Assembly: GCA_016203215.1 (NCBI GenBank)
Contig: JACQNF010000003.1
Coordinates: 1-7,598, forward strand
From: Candidatus Woesearchaeota archaeon
GTDB taxonomy: Archaea > Nanobdellota > Nanobdellia > Woesearchaeales > GW2011-AR9
Length of the DNA stretch: 7,598 nt
Direction of reading: 5' to 3'
In this document: positions 1-6,842 of the stretch, piece by piece
How positions within the stretch are numbered: the stretch's first letter is position 1
How the letters are laid out: every line of letters starts with the position of its first letter
Position numbers and translations under genes: made by a program
Notes under the pieces: model-generated
What the model was told of the DNA's origin: nothing
Databases searched by the model: none
Seen by the model: only the letters and a program-made list of their open reading frames with translations

Positions 1-640
1 TATTCAATGTCTCTAAATCATCTTTCGTGGCTTTGCCCTGTTGAATCATTTTCTTCAATTGTTCAATCTTCCGTACCTGCATCATGGGTTCTCGATGTGT
101 TGACAACATCGGCGTGAGCACAAGATTAAACGTATCGGCCGGAATATGAGGCGCCTCATCGCAAAGAATGATGTGCGCACGAATACCACGAATCGATGAT
201 GTTGACTCTGCCGCGAGTGGCACCGCGACCACGAATGAATCCGTAATAAAATCCGCTCGCCAAATATCGGCCAGATGCACCGGTGGTTTCTTCAACCAAA
301 TTGACGCTTTCGCTGATCGCTCCAAAATGCGCTCAATTTCAGAAAATATGAGTTTGGCATGACGAAAGGTGGGGCCCACCACCAACACACGCGACCCCGG
401 AATCAAAATGCACACGAGTAACGCTTGCACCGCCGCCATATACGTTTTGCCAATCCCCCGACTGGCGCTGTTCACCATAAATGATCGATCAAACGTATGG
501 CGAATAATCTTCCGTTGCACCGGCGGTAAATCCACTTCCAACAATTCTTTCGTGGCCATCACGGGCATAGCACGAAACAAATGAATCTTGCTTACAATCT
601 GTTCCTTTAGTCGCTCTGACGCAAAATTCATATTACTCAT
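1..640 (-). CDS. terL: Phage terminase large subunit, N-terminal ATPase part (cut by window edge)
   Basis: This is the motor ATPase that pumps phage DNA into the prohead. The 213 residues visible contain the ATPase half; the C-terminal nuclease lies beyond the left edge. A Q-motif-like glutamine (Q42) sits in a segment reading LPPVQRKII. Walker A is SRGIGKT at residues 60-66. An SIRGIRAH segment at 149-156 precedes Walker B, IILCDEA at 157-163, with catalytic Glu162. This order and spacing is typical of T4 gp17-type terminases. After Walker B comes a charged helical stretch (about 188-213) before any motif III is reached. The chosen start is the ATG at 640-638, which overlaps the end of the preceding gene by 8 bases (ATGAGTAA), suggesting translational coupling; another ATG lies three codons in. 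The family call is firm; the subfamily is not determined. Confidence 0.93.
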   Translation of the reverse strand, partial: MSNMNFASERLKEQIVSKIHLFRAMPVMATKELLEVDLPPVQRKIIRHTFDRSFMVNSASRGIGKTYMAAVQALLVCILIPGSRVLVVGPTFRHAKLIFSEIERILERSAKASIWLKKPPVHLADIWRADFITDSFVVAVPLAAESTSSIRGIRAHIILCDEAPHIPADTFNLVLTPMLSTHREPMMQVRKIEQLKKMIQQGKATKDDLETLN

Positions 641-1163
641 GCTTTAATCCCAACGCCTCATCCCGTTTCGCTTTTTCTTGATCAAATTGAGCCTCTTCCT
701 CGGCCATCCCTTTGTCTTGCTCCGTTAACACCGACGCATTATTGGAAAACACCTCTTCCATGATCCGACGAAAATCCTCTTGTTTGTCTGGCATCTTTTT
801 TCGATCAATCCGACGGCCAGCTAAAGAAATCGCAATCTTGTTCCACCGGGCAATGCTATCGGTATAGGCTTCTGGCAAAGGTGCCCCGGTTTCCTGGGTA
901 ATTTTTAAAATACGCAATTGGGTAATCGTTTCCGTGATCATGGCAAAGAGATTGTCCAGATCCGAAGAGACATTCAGGCCTGGATAATCCTTCACATAGC
1001 AGCGCAACCGATCTAAAAAGAGGGCCTGCTCTTCGGGCAAGGAAAACACTTGGCCCCGCTCCAATAATTTCGCATACAAGAGATCAGCTTTGTCTTGTAA
1101 CGCCTTCCCTAGAGAGGGGTCATCTCCTTCTTCGAGATTTAAACGAACCGATCTCTTCCTCAC
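633..1163 (-). CDS. Putative terminase small subunit
   Basis: The protein has 176 residues, is probably cytoplasmic and mostly helical, and shows no membrane segment. The best argument for its role is position: it lies directly upstream of, and overlaps by 8 bases, the large terminase gene, where phages usually encode the DNA-recognition subunit. The middle (about residues 50-125) forms amphipathic helices, and the segment around YTDSIARWNKIAISL is reminiscent of the C-terminal helix of P27/HK97-type small terminases. I see no clear helix-turn-helix, and the last 50 residues are highly charged. The start is GTG at 1163-1161, with a weak AGGG five bases before it; an in-frame TAG at 1199-1197 limits any extension. 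Similarity alone would not secure the call, so it could be another small packaging or head protein. Confidence 0.5.
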   Translation of the reverse strand: MRKRSVRLNLEEGDDPSLGKALQDKADLLYAKLLERGQVFSLPEEQALFLDRLRCYVKDYPGLNVSSDLDNLFAMITETITQLRILKITQETGAPLPEAYTDSIARWNKIAISLAGRRIDRKKMPDKQEDFRRIMEEVFSNNASVLTEQDKGMAEEEAQFDQEKAKRDEALGLKHE

Positions 1164-1200
1164 ATTAACCCTATTGCAAAAAATGACATTTCCATGCTAT

Positions 1201-1752
1201 TTAAAGGTATTTTTTGAATAATTCTTTGATTTTGAGACGTATTTTTGTGTATTGATGAAACCCAAGAGTGAGACGACGACACACCTCTTGCTGAGTATAT
1301 CCCTCATTAATTAAATCGTAAACTTGTAATTCTCGAGGCGAAAGCTCCCCCATGATTCGAGATTGGGCGCTTTTGATCTCCCGTTGACGTTCCTCGCTGG
1401 GTAAACAGAGTAAATCCATAACATCTTTGTGTTCAATATGTTCAACTCTCGGAGAACCCTGTGCCAAACCCGTTTGATTCAGTTGATTGCCTTGGGAACG
1501 AATATAATACATCACGGTGTTTCGTACCGTTGCTTTTGTGTACCGAACGGTGAGATAGTTAATCTCGCCGGCCTGATATTTCTGCCAAATCAAGAAAAGA
1601 GCCATGGACACCTCTTGACGGACATCTGGATGATGGATGGTCGCGCGAATATGGCGACTAATAAAAAAATCAATAAAGGATCCTAAATACTGAATTAGCC
1701 CTTCGGCGTCTTTAATGACCACCTGGGGATTCGGACGAAAAACTTTCGACAC
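1201..1752 (-). CDS. Sigma-70-like transcription factor (candidate phage late-gene regulator)
   Basis: The protein has 183 residues with two recognisable parts. Residues about 27-90 resemble sigma region 2: PDVRQEVSMALFLIWQKY (42-59) matches the usual DxxQE..L.LW pattern, and TVRNTVMYYIRSQ (75-87) resembles region 2.3/2.4. Residues 137-182 are a region 4 or LuxR-like helix-turn-helix starting LSPRELQVYDLINEGYTQQE. The order and length fit a small ECF-like sigma factor. Many phages place a sigma-like or RinA/ArpU-type activator just before the small terminase gene, so control of late (packaging and structural) transcription is a reasonable inference. The start is GTG at 1752-1750; an in-frame TAA lies at 1791-1789. 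The Shine-Dalgarno AAGGAGG is strong but only three bases from the GTG. Its promoter specificity cannot be read from the sequence. Confidence 0.72.
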   Translation of the reverse strand: MSKVFRPNPQVVIKDAEGLIQYLGSFIDFFISRHIRATIHHPDVRQEVSMALFLIWQKYQAGEINYLTVRYTKATVRNTVMYYIRSQGNQLNQTGLAQGSPRVEHIEHKDVMDLLCLPSEERQREIKSAQSRIMGELSPRELQVYDLINEGYTQQEVCRRLTLGFHQYTKIRLKIKELFKKYL

Positions 1753-1755
1753 ACT

Positions 1756-1762
1756 CCTCCTT
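1756..1762 (-). promoter_or_regulatory. Strong Shine-Dalgarno before the sigma-like gene
   Basis: A full AAGGAGG lies upstream of the GTG at 1752 with only three bases between, which is tighter than the usual 5-9. No other start codon lies between it and codon 11, so it supports the GTG but with suboptimal spacing. It also shows that internal genes of the block use Shine-Dalgarno initiation, in contrast to the promoter-proximal genes. Confidence 0.65.
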
Positions 1763-1798
1763 CGGAATGAGTCGCTCAGGACTGCTACTTAGTTGGTA

Positions 1799-2089
1799 TT
1801 AGGGGTTGGAAGGAAGAACTTTGGTCACGGGCAACACTTCAATGAGACCTCGTTCTTCGGACTTGGTGGTAAACACTTTCATGCGGGTACCATATTCAGA
1901 AAATGGATACACGACGTGAGCATTTTTCTTAAGACAGGTAATAATACATTCTGGAAAACGTGGGGGGTAATGTTTATGAAAACATTGAGATAACAATTCT
2001 CCCCCTTCCGGATGCACCAAACATCCCACGGGGTCAGTAAATTCAATTTCAAATTTTTTCTTCTCTTTGTTGGTCACATCAATTTTCAA
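1799..2089 (-). CDS. Small protein of unknown function (96 residues)
   Basis: I do not recognise this protein. The first 13 residues are lysine-rich. It is soluble-looking and has four cysteines (C23, C36, C48, C52) and four histidines (H26, H38, H40, H58) clustered in the middle, including a CxxxC. Metal binding is therefore possible but does not match a named zinc-finger pattern I know. It overlaps the end of the 59-residue ORF by 11 bases. The start is TTG at 2089-2087, with GAGGGG just upstream at a workable distance. A GTG at 2077-2075 is the only close alternative, and an in-frame TGA at 2107-2105 blocks extension. Overlap on one side and a gap of about 46 bases before the sigma-like gene support it as a real member of the block. 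Confidence 0.6.
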   Translation of the reverse strand: MKIDVTNKEKKKFEIEFTDPVGCLVHPEGGELLSQCFHKHYPPRFPECIITCLKKNAHVVYPFSEYGTRMKVFTTKSEERGLIEVLPVTKVLPSNP

Positions 2090-2258
2090 GAGCCCCTCGC
2101 TTGGTCATGAGTTCTTCCAAAATTTTATCTACCCACACATCGATCTTTTCTGGATGCATCCGTCGACGCAATGCCGGGTCGGGAAGTTTTGTATAAATCT
2201 CTTCTGGCGTAATACCGTGTTGTCTCATCATTGCTTCTTGGTACGGACGAAATTTCAT
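2079..2258 (-). CDS. Small protein of unknown function (59 residues), coupled to the tubulin-like gene
   Basis: The chosen ATG at 2258-2256 shares an ATGA overlap with the TGA stop of the tubulin-like gene, a classic translational-coupling junction. A longer version starting near 2303 is possible but would run 49 bases into the upstream gene, so I prefer the short form. The 59-residue product is charged and helical, with a PEEIYTKLPDPALRRRM stretch and a lysine/glutamate-rich helix at its end. It has no membrane segment or recognised motif. Coupling suggests expression in a ratio with the GTPase, so an accessory role with it is conceivable, but that is inference only. Confidence 0.6.
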   Translation of the reverse strand: MKFRPYQEAMMRQHGITPEEIYTKLPDPALRRRMHPEKIDVWVDKILEELMTKRGALEN

Positions 2259-3535
2259 ACAATACCCATCTCGAGTTTCCCCGTCCCACGACACCGCGGG
2301 CAAGAGCCAAATTTAAAATACGTGGGACCAAACCCATTGTAGACTCGAAGTTTTGTGATTGGATTAAGTTTGCAGTTATCGCACACGACCGTCTTCGTCG
2401 ATCCTAGTATCCGAGGTTGTTGCACTTTCTGAAAGGTCTGACTGTCTTGTACTGTCGGGGGCACCGTATAGGTCATCTCATCAAAGCGTTTGGCTTTACT
2501 TTCCGCGGCCGCATGCCCCTGACGAATATCTTGCCACATCTGATTAAAGCGATTTTGGGGATAGGTCATCCCATTAAACGCCAGATACACGCTAAACTCT
2601 TTCGAGGTATTATCTTCGTAGACTCCACGAAACACTAATCCGCCCTGGACAATCCGACTGACTTCTTCAAACAAAAAATTAATACAATCCGACATCACTT
2701 GATCGGAGAGAATAAATTCTGGGGCCTGAATAATCACCGCCGCACCTTTGGCACTTTGAATATTCACGCCCTGGACAAATAAATCATGACTCATCATTTC
2801 TTTGATCAGATTAAAATCGGTCGGATCCACAATCCGCAATTTGCCAAACCCACATACCCCACCCAACCCCAACAAGCGACCAAAATCCAATGTATCCACC
2901 GCGCTGTAATATTTGGAAGGTAATGCGGCGAATGAATTAAACTGATGGACCGTGTCGGCCACTTTATGATTCACAATCTTGTAAAAATCACGAATGGGAA
3001 TCCCCTGGCGATCCATAAATTCATTGTCGACCAAAATCATAGGACTTACGGTGGCGTTCACCGCCTTGCTATTGTAAATATCCTGGAAGGTACTAATAGC
3101 ATTTTTCTTTGTTTCCACATCTTCGTCCCGACTCGGCAAGGAATAGATCATGCCCACCGGTACTTGTAACTCAAGAACAATATCCAATACGGTACTAGAT
3201 AATCCCGAGCCACTGCCCCCTCCACCGCCCACACACAAGAGGACATACACTAACGCGGGATCAGGTTGGGATTTAATCAGTTGTTCTAAAAAATTCCTCA
3301 ATACGGTGCGGTGCGCAACGTCTAAGAGTTTTTCTTTCACCAAGAGAGGGTCTTTGCCGGTCCCGCCTTGAGAAATTTTTAACAGCAACTTTTGAGATTG
3401 GGGAATATCTTCTAATCCATCAAGATCTTCCTTGTTCGTGTTAATCGCCGCGGTGGTGTAACCAAAGGGCTCAAAGGCTTGGGCTAAACGGCCACCCCCC
3501 TCTCCAACCCCAACGCAGAGCAGTCTGAACGTCAC
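2255..3535 (-). CDS. Tubulin/FtsZ-superfamily GTPase with C-terminal zinc-ribbon-like tail
   Basis: The 426-residue protein carries the nucleotide-binding loops of the tubulin/FtsZ/TubZ fold in order. T1 is GVGEGGGRL (9-17). INTNKEDL (31-38) is the next loop, and QGGTGKDP (56-63) resembles T3. The T4 signature is GGGGGSGSG (103-111), with Ser where Thr is usual. The ribose/base side includes LPSRDEDVETK (133-143) and ILVDNE (167-172). A T7-like segment, TLDFGRLL, is at 215-222. Such proteins form GTP-dependent filaments; phage and plasmid members (PhuZ, TubZ) position or segregate DNA. The unusual part is the tail: C385xxC388 and C412xxCxGTG (412-419), like one zinc module of DnaJ. The start is GTG at 3535-3533, predicted to coincide with the transcription start, with no Shine-Dalgarno. 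It ends in an ATGA overlap with the next gene. It is too divergent to call FtsZ, TubZ or PhuZ. Confidence 0.82.
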   Translation of the reverse strand: MTFRLLCVGVGEGGGRLAQAFEPFGYTTAAINTNKEDLDGLEDIPQSQKLLLKISQGGTGKDPLLVKEKLLDVAHRTVLRNFLEQLIKSQPDPALVYVLLCVGGGGGSGSGLSSTVLDIVLELQVPVGMIYSLPSRDEDVETKKNAISTFQDIYNSKAVNATVSPMILVDNEFMDRQGIPIRDFYKIVNHKVADTVHQFNSFAALPSKYYSAVDTLDFGRLLGLGGVCGFGKLRIVDPTDFNLIKEMMSHDLFVQGVNIQSAKGAAVIIQAPEFILSDQVMSDCINFLFEEVSRIVQGGLVFRGVYEDNTSKEFSVYLAFNGMTYPQNRFNQMWQDIRQGHAAAESKAKRFDEMTYTVPPTVQDSQTFQKVQQPRILGSTKTVVCDNCKLNPITKLRVYNGFGPTYFKFGSCPRCRGTGKLEMGIV

Positions 3536-3569
3536 CCGTCTATTATACCATACTTTTTCTCATTGTCAA
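3535..3569 (-). promoter_or_regulatory. Consensus sigma-70-type promoter of the tubulin-like gene, leaderless
   Basis: On the minus strand TTGACA (3569-3564) is followed after 16 bases by TATAAT (3547-3542). The -10 is preceded by TGG, giving a full extended -10. Counting seven bases on from the -10 places the transcription start at 3535, the G of the GTG start codon. The -35 box overlaps the TGA stop of the polymerase gene (3568-3566). No Shine-Dalgarno lies between the -10 and the GTG. Confidence 0.8.
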
Positions 3570-6500
3570 GTCTTTGGCGCTCCCACAAGCAATTGACAAG
3601 TCTTGGCCAACAACTGATGTTCTGAAATGTTCCCACTCATGCGCACCATGTTTCCCACGCCCAAAGCGTCTTCCGCCTGAGCAAATAATTTGGGAAAGAC
3701 TACCACTTCCATCGTCCCCGTCTCATCGGAGAGCCAGACCGACATCATGGGTTTCTGATCTTTTTTGGTCACGCGCAACTTCGTGCGTTCAATCATCCCC
3801 CGGATGGTCACCTCAGCCCGTTGCACCATATCAATTTGTCCCTGGAGTCCCCCAATTTTTTGATGCGGCAATTTCTGGCTCGCCGGCGGCAAACATTCCA
3901 CTGGATGCTGTTGAACATAGACCCCCAAATAGGCTTTTTCATGAAGAGCTTCGACAATGGGAGATTCTTGGGTCATGGGAATGGTGACCGTTGAAACCTC
4001 TGGCATGACCACACCTCCCAAATCTTTCATCTCAAATAATGCCTCTTGGGATTTGGCTTTTTTGCTTTTGGGTTTTGTTGTCTTCGGCTTCTTGGGTTTT
4101 TTCTTTTTTTCTTCACTGTAAAATTCCCACAACCCTTTGCGTCCACGATGCAAACGATCCATGGCGCCAGAAAAAATGAGGGCTTTCCCCGCTTTTTTAT
4201 TCACCGGCCATCGCGTGAGCGCATCTTCAATGGTCGTGTACGGTCGCGCCGTCATCAACTCCGATGACACTTCTGTCCCGATATCACGAATCGCCGAGAA
4301 ACCAAATCGAATCCCCGTCCCTTCGATGGTAAATTCGACCGCACTCACATTAATGTCGGGAGGCAGCACCGCAATTTTCATCCGACGACATTCTTGGAGA
4401 TACTTCGCCATTTCTTCTTGGTCATTGGCAAAGACATTGAGAGTGGCGCACATAAACTCTAACGGATAATGCACTTTGAGATACGCTGTCGAGTATGAAA
4501 TCAAACTATACGCTAAAGAGTGTGACATGTTAAACGCGTATTCAGAAAATTCTTCGATCAGCGTAAACAAATGTTCGGCAACCTCGCGCGGCCGCCCAAG
4601 CGTGACGGCGCCTTCGATAAATTGTTCTTTCATCTTCAGCACCAGCTCCCGTTTTTTCTTGCCCATACTTTTTCTGAGCACGTCCGCATCGTTCTTACTA
4701 AAGCCTGAAAACACTTCCGCAATCTGCATGACCTGTTCCTGATAAATAAGTGTTTGATAAGTGGGCTTTAAGATGTGTTCAATACTTTCGTGAATCGGAT
4801 GCAAGGGTTCTTGACCTCGCTTGCGTTTGGTATATAACGTATCCATGCCTTTATTCAGAGGGCCTGGGCGATCGAGCGCATTCACCACTGACAATTCCTG
4901 CAAACTTCTGGGTTGAATTTTTTTCAATAAATGTTGCATCACGGGCGTTTCGGTTTGAAAGGTCCCCACGGTATGTCCCTGGCAAAAAAGATCCCAGACG
5001 CGAGGATCATGGAGATTGAGATTATTGAGATCAAACACTTTCTGATGATGTTGTTCAATCAGTGCGAGCGTACGTTGTTCTACGGACAATGTTTTCAATC
5101 CCAAAAAATCAAACTTCAAGAGCTTCCGAGTTTCGCAATCGTACATATCCATCCCACACACCACGGCATCAGATTTGGGGTCACGATACAAGGGCGCAAG
5201 TTGGTCGATGGGTTGGGGCGTAATGAGCAAGGCGGAAGCGTGAACAGACGCATGGCGGGGGGTTTTATCCAATTGGCGCGCGAGATCAAAGGTCTCTTGA
5301 TACGCCTTAATTTGTTCTTGAATCTCGGGTGCCTGTTCCATCACTTGTTCCAACGACTGAATGGGCGCCCCATCAATTTTAAAGGGAATGAGTTTGGTCA
5401 ACGCATTCATTTCTTCGGCCGTTTTCCCCAAGGTCCGCCCCACATCTTTTAAGACCGCCCGCGCGGCCATCGAACTAAACGTAATAATTTGAGCCACCCG
5501 ATCAGACCCATACCGTGTTTTGAGATAGGCCACCACCCGATCACGATCTTCGTGAGCAATGTCCGTATCAATATCAGGATAACTATCCGCCCGCCCCGCA
5601 TTCAAAAACCGTTCAAACAAAAGTCCATGGACTACCGGATCTACTTTCGTAATTCCCAACACATAACACACTAAAGATCCAGCGGCCGATCCGCGTCCTG
5701 GACCCGTCATAATTTTTTCTCGTTGACAAAATTCTAATACATCTTGCACCACGAGAAAATAATTGGCCAGGCCCATCCGTTGAATGACGGCGAGTTCCAT
5801 CTGCAGGCGCTCTCGATAGACGGCGCTCTCTAATCGCAGACGACTCCGGTGCTGTTCACAACGTTTGATAAGTTCTTGTTCGGGCTGTGCACAGAATTGG
5901 ACGACTAAGTATTGAGGCGATTGTAAAATCACATTCGACCGCGAAGCAATATCCATCGTAGAAGCCAACGCTTGTTCCACAAGAGCCGGCTTGATCTGAT
6001 AACGTTGGGATTTTTCTTTGACCTCTTCCGCGCCCATGAGATAATATTCTTTGACGGTGTCATGACGAGCTTTCGGATCAGATAACGTTAGCCCATCTCG
6101 AATATTCCACACAATATCTCGAAGTTGATAATCTTCGGGATTCACATAATGGACATCAGAAGTCGCAATAGGTGTGAGTTGATACCGCGTCGCCATGCTC
6201 GCGCCTAACTCAATTGCTTGGGCTGTGGTTTCGTAACAGGCGGGAGTAAATTCCCAATAGAGATCTTTCTGAAAAATACTTTGGGCGCGCTGAATCCACG
6301 TCTGCAATTCTTTTTCTTGATTGCCCAAAAGTAATTTATTAAATTCAGAATTTAAACATCCGGTTAAACAGACTAACCCTTCCCTATATTGTTCGAGTAA
6401 TGTCCAATCAATCCGCGGGGCATAATAGAATCCTTGCGTGTAACCTTTCGAGACCAGTTGGAGTAAATTTTGATACCCTTGTTGATTAATCGCGAGTAAG

Positions 6501-6751
6501 GTTAAATGGGTCTGATCTCTCACCTTCTGAGTATGATCCTGGCTGACGTAGGCTTCCACTCCAATAACGGCTTTCAGCCCTTCTTTCTGGCAGGCTTGAT
6601 AAAATTTCAGGTGACTAAAGAGATGACCGTGATTGGTAATCCCCAAGGCCGGCATGCCCAACGCCTTCGCTTTTTTTACCAAAGCCTCGGGTTTCGCCAC
6701 ACTATCTAAAAGAGAATAGTAGTCATGAACGTGGAGGGAGACAAAACTCAT
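3566..6751 (-). CDS. dnaE: DNA polymerase III alpha subunit (DnaE-type replicative polymerase)
   Basis: This is a full-length C-family replicative polymerase of 1061 residues, slightly shorter than the roughly 1160 of E. coli. The PHP domain occupies about residues 1-205, with HVH at 7-9, TNHG at 39-42, CLTGCL at 128-133 and SDVHY at 198-202. The palm contains GPGRGSAAGSL (350-360). PDIDTDI (392-398) carries the catalytic Asp395 and Asp397, and the third catalytic Asp is D548 in LLKFDFLGLKTL. A helix-hairpin-helix region follows at about 838-870. A lysine-rich linker (12 Lys in residues 882-900) leads into QEALF (902-906), a beta-clamp-binding motif. A DnaE-type OB fold occupies about 978-1056. 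No separate proofreading subunit is seen in the window. The ATG at 6751-6749 lies right after a -10 box without a Shine-Dalgarno. Phage-encoded DnaE is uncommon but known, and suggests a replication system independent of the host polymerase. Confidence 0.96.
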   Translation of the reverse strand: MSFVSLHVHDYYSLLDSVAKPEALVKKAKALGMPALGITNHGHLFSHLKFYQACQKEGLKAVIGVEAYVSQDHTQKVRDQTHLTLLAINQQGYQNLLQLVSKGYTQGFYYAPRIDWTLLEQYREGLVCLTGCLNSEFNKLLLGNQEKELQTWIQRAQSIFQKDLYWEFTPACYETTAQAIELGASMATRYQLTPIATSDVHYVNPEDYQLRDIVWNIRDGLTLSDPKARHDTVKEYYLMGAEEVKEKSQRYQIKPALVEQALASTMDIASRSNVILQSPQYLVVQFCAQPEQELIKRCEQHRSRLRLESAVYRERLQMELAVIQRMGLANYFLVVQDVLEFCQREKIMTGPGRGSAAGSLVCYVLGITKVDPVVHGLLFERFLNAGRADSYPDIDTDIAHEDRDRVVAYLKTRYGSDRVAQIITFSSMAARAVLKDVGRTLGKTAEEMNALTKLIPFKIDGAPIQSLEQVMEQAPEIQEQIKAYQETFDLARQLDKTPRHASVHASALLITPQPIDQLAPLYRDPKSDAVVCGMDMYDCETRKLLKFDFLGLKTLSVEQRTLALIEQHHQKVFDLNNLNLHDPRVWDLFCQGHTVGTFQTETPVMQHLLKKIQPRSLQELSVVNALDRPGPLNKGMDTLYTKRKRGQEPLHPIHESIEHILKPTYQTLIYQEQVMQIAEVFSGFSKNDADVLRKSMGKKKRELVLKMKEQFIEGAVTLGRPREVAEHLFTLIEEFSEYAFNMSHSLAYSLISYSTAYLKVHYPLEFMCATLNVFANDQEEMAKYLQECRRMKIAVLPPDINVSAVEFTIEGTGIRFGFSAIRDIGTEVSSELMTARPYTTIEDALTRWPVNKKAGKALIFSGAMDRLHRGRKGLWEFYSEEKKKKPKKPKTTKPKSKKAKSQEALFEMKDLGGVVMPEVSTVTIPMTQESPIVEALHEKAYLGVYVQQHPVECLPPASQKLPHQKIGGLQGQIDMVQRAEVTIRGMIERTKLRVTKKDQKPMMSVWLSDETGTMEVVVFPKLFAQAEDALGVGNMVRMSGNISEHQLLAKTCQLLVGAPKT

Positions 6752-6786
6752 ACGGATAGTATACCATACCTGTCTAGCGAGGCGAA
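6751..6786 (-). promoter_or_regulatory. Extended -10 promoter of dnaE, leaderless
   Basis: On the minus strand TGG precedes TATACT (6763-6758), an extended -10. The predicted start seven bases on is position 6751, the A of the dnaE ATG. The -35 region at the expected distance reads TTCGCC (6786-6781), a poor match, which an extended -10 can tolerate. The ten bases GTATGGTATA are identical to those in the tubulin-like gene's promoter. There is no Shine-Dalgarno between the -10 and the ATG. Confidence 0.68.
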
Positions 6787-6805
6787 AAAAATCTTTCGAT
6801 ACCCC

Positions 6806-6842
6806 TTGACAACGAAAAACAAAATATGGTACAATCCCGTTA
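6806..6842 (+). promoter_or_regulatory. Distal plus-strand promoter upstream of the structured region
   Basis: TTGACA (6806-6811) is followed after 18 bases by TACAAT (6830-6835), which has the extended TGG in front and shares the word TATGGTA with two other promoters here. The predicted transcription start is A6842. No start codon with an open frame follows until 7001, so the product would be a small RNA or a leader of about 159 bases on the downstream gene. Confidence 0.65.

Noticed and set aside
168..584. Two plus-strand ORFs at the left end
   Set aside because: Both are antisense to the Walker A and Walker B region of the large terminase, which is clearly coding on the minus strand.
2079..2303. 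Longer 74-residue form of the 59-residue ORF
   Set aside because: It would overlap the GTPase gene by 49 bases, while the ATG in the ATGA overlap gives a standard coupled start.
2125..2337. Minus-strand ORF of 70 residues in a third frame
   Set aside because: It overlaps both the zinc-ribbon-coding end of the GTPase and the coupled 59-residue ORF, and has no junction signals of its own.
3574..3987. Plus-strand ORF of 137 residues
   Set aside because: It is antisense to the OB-fold end of dnaE, with proline- and arginine-rich low-quality sequence typical of a shadow frame.
4931..5452. Plus-strand ORF of 173 residues
   Set aside because: It lies wholly opposite the polymerase gene, whose catalytic motifs are intact there, and its product shows no family features.
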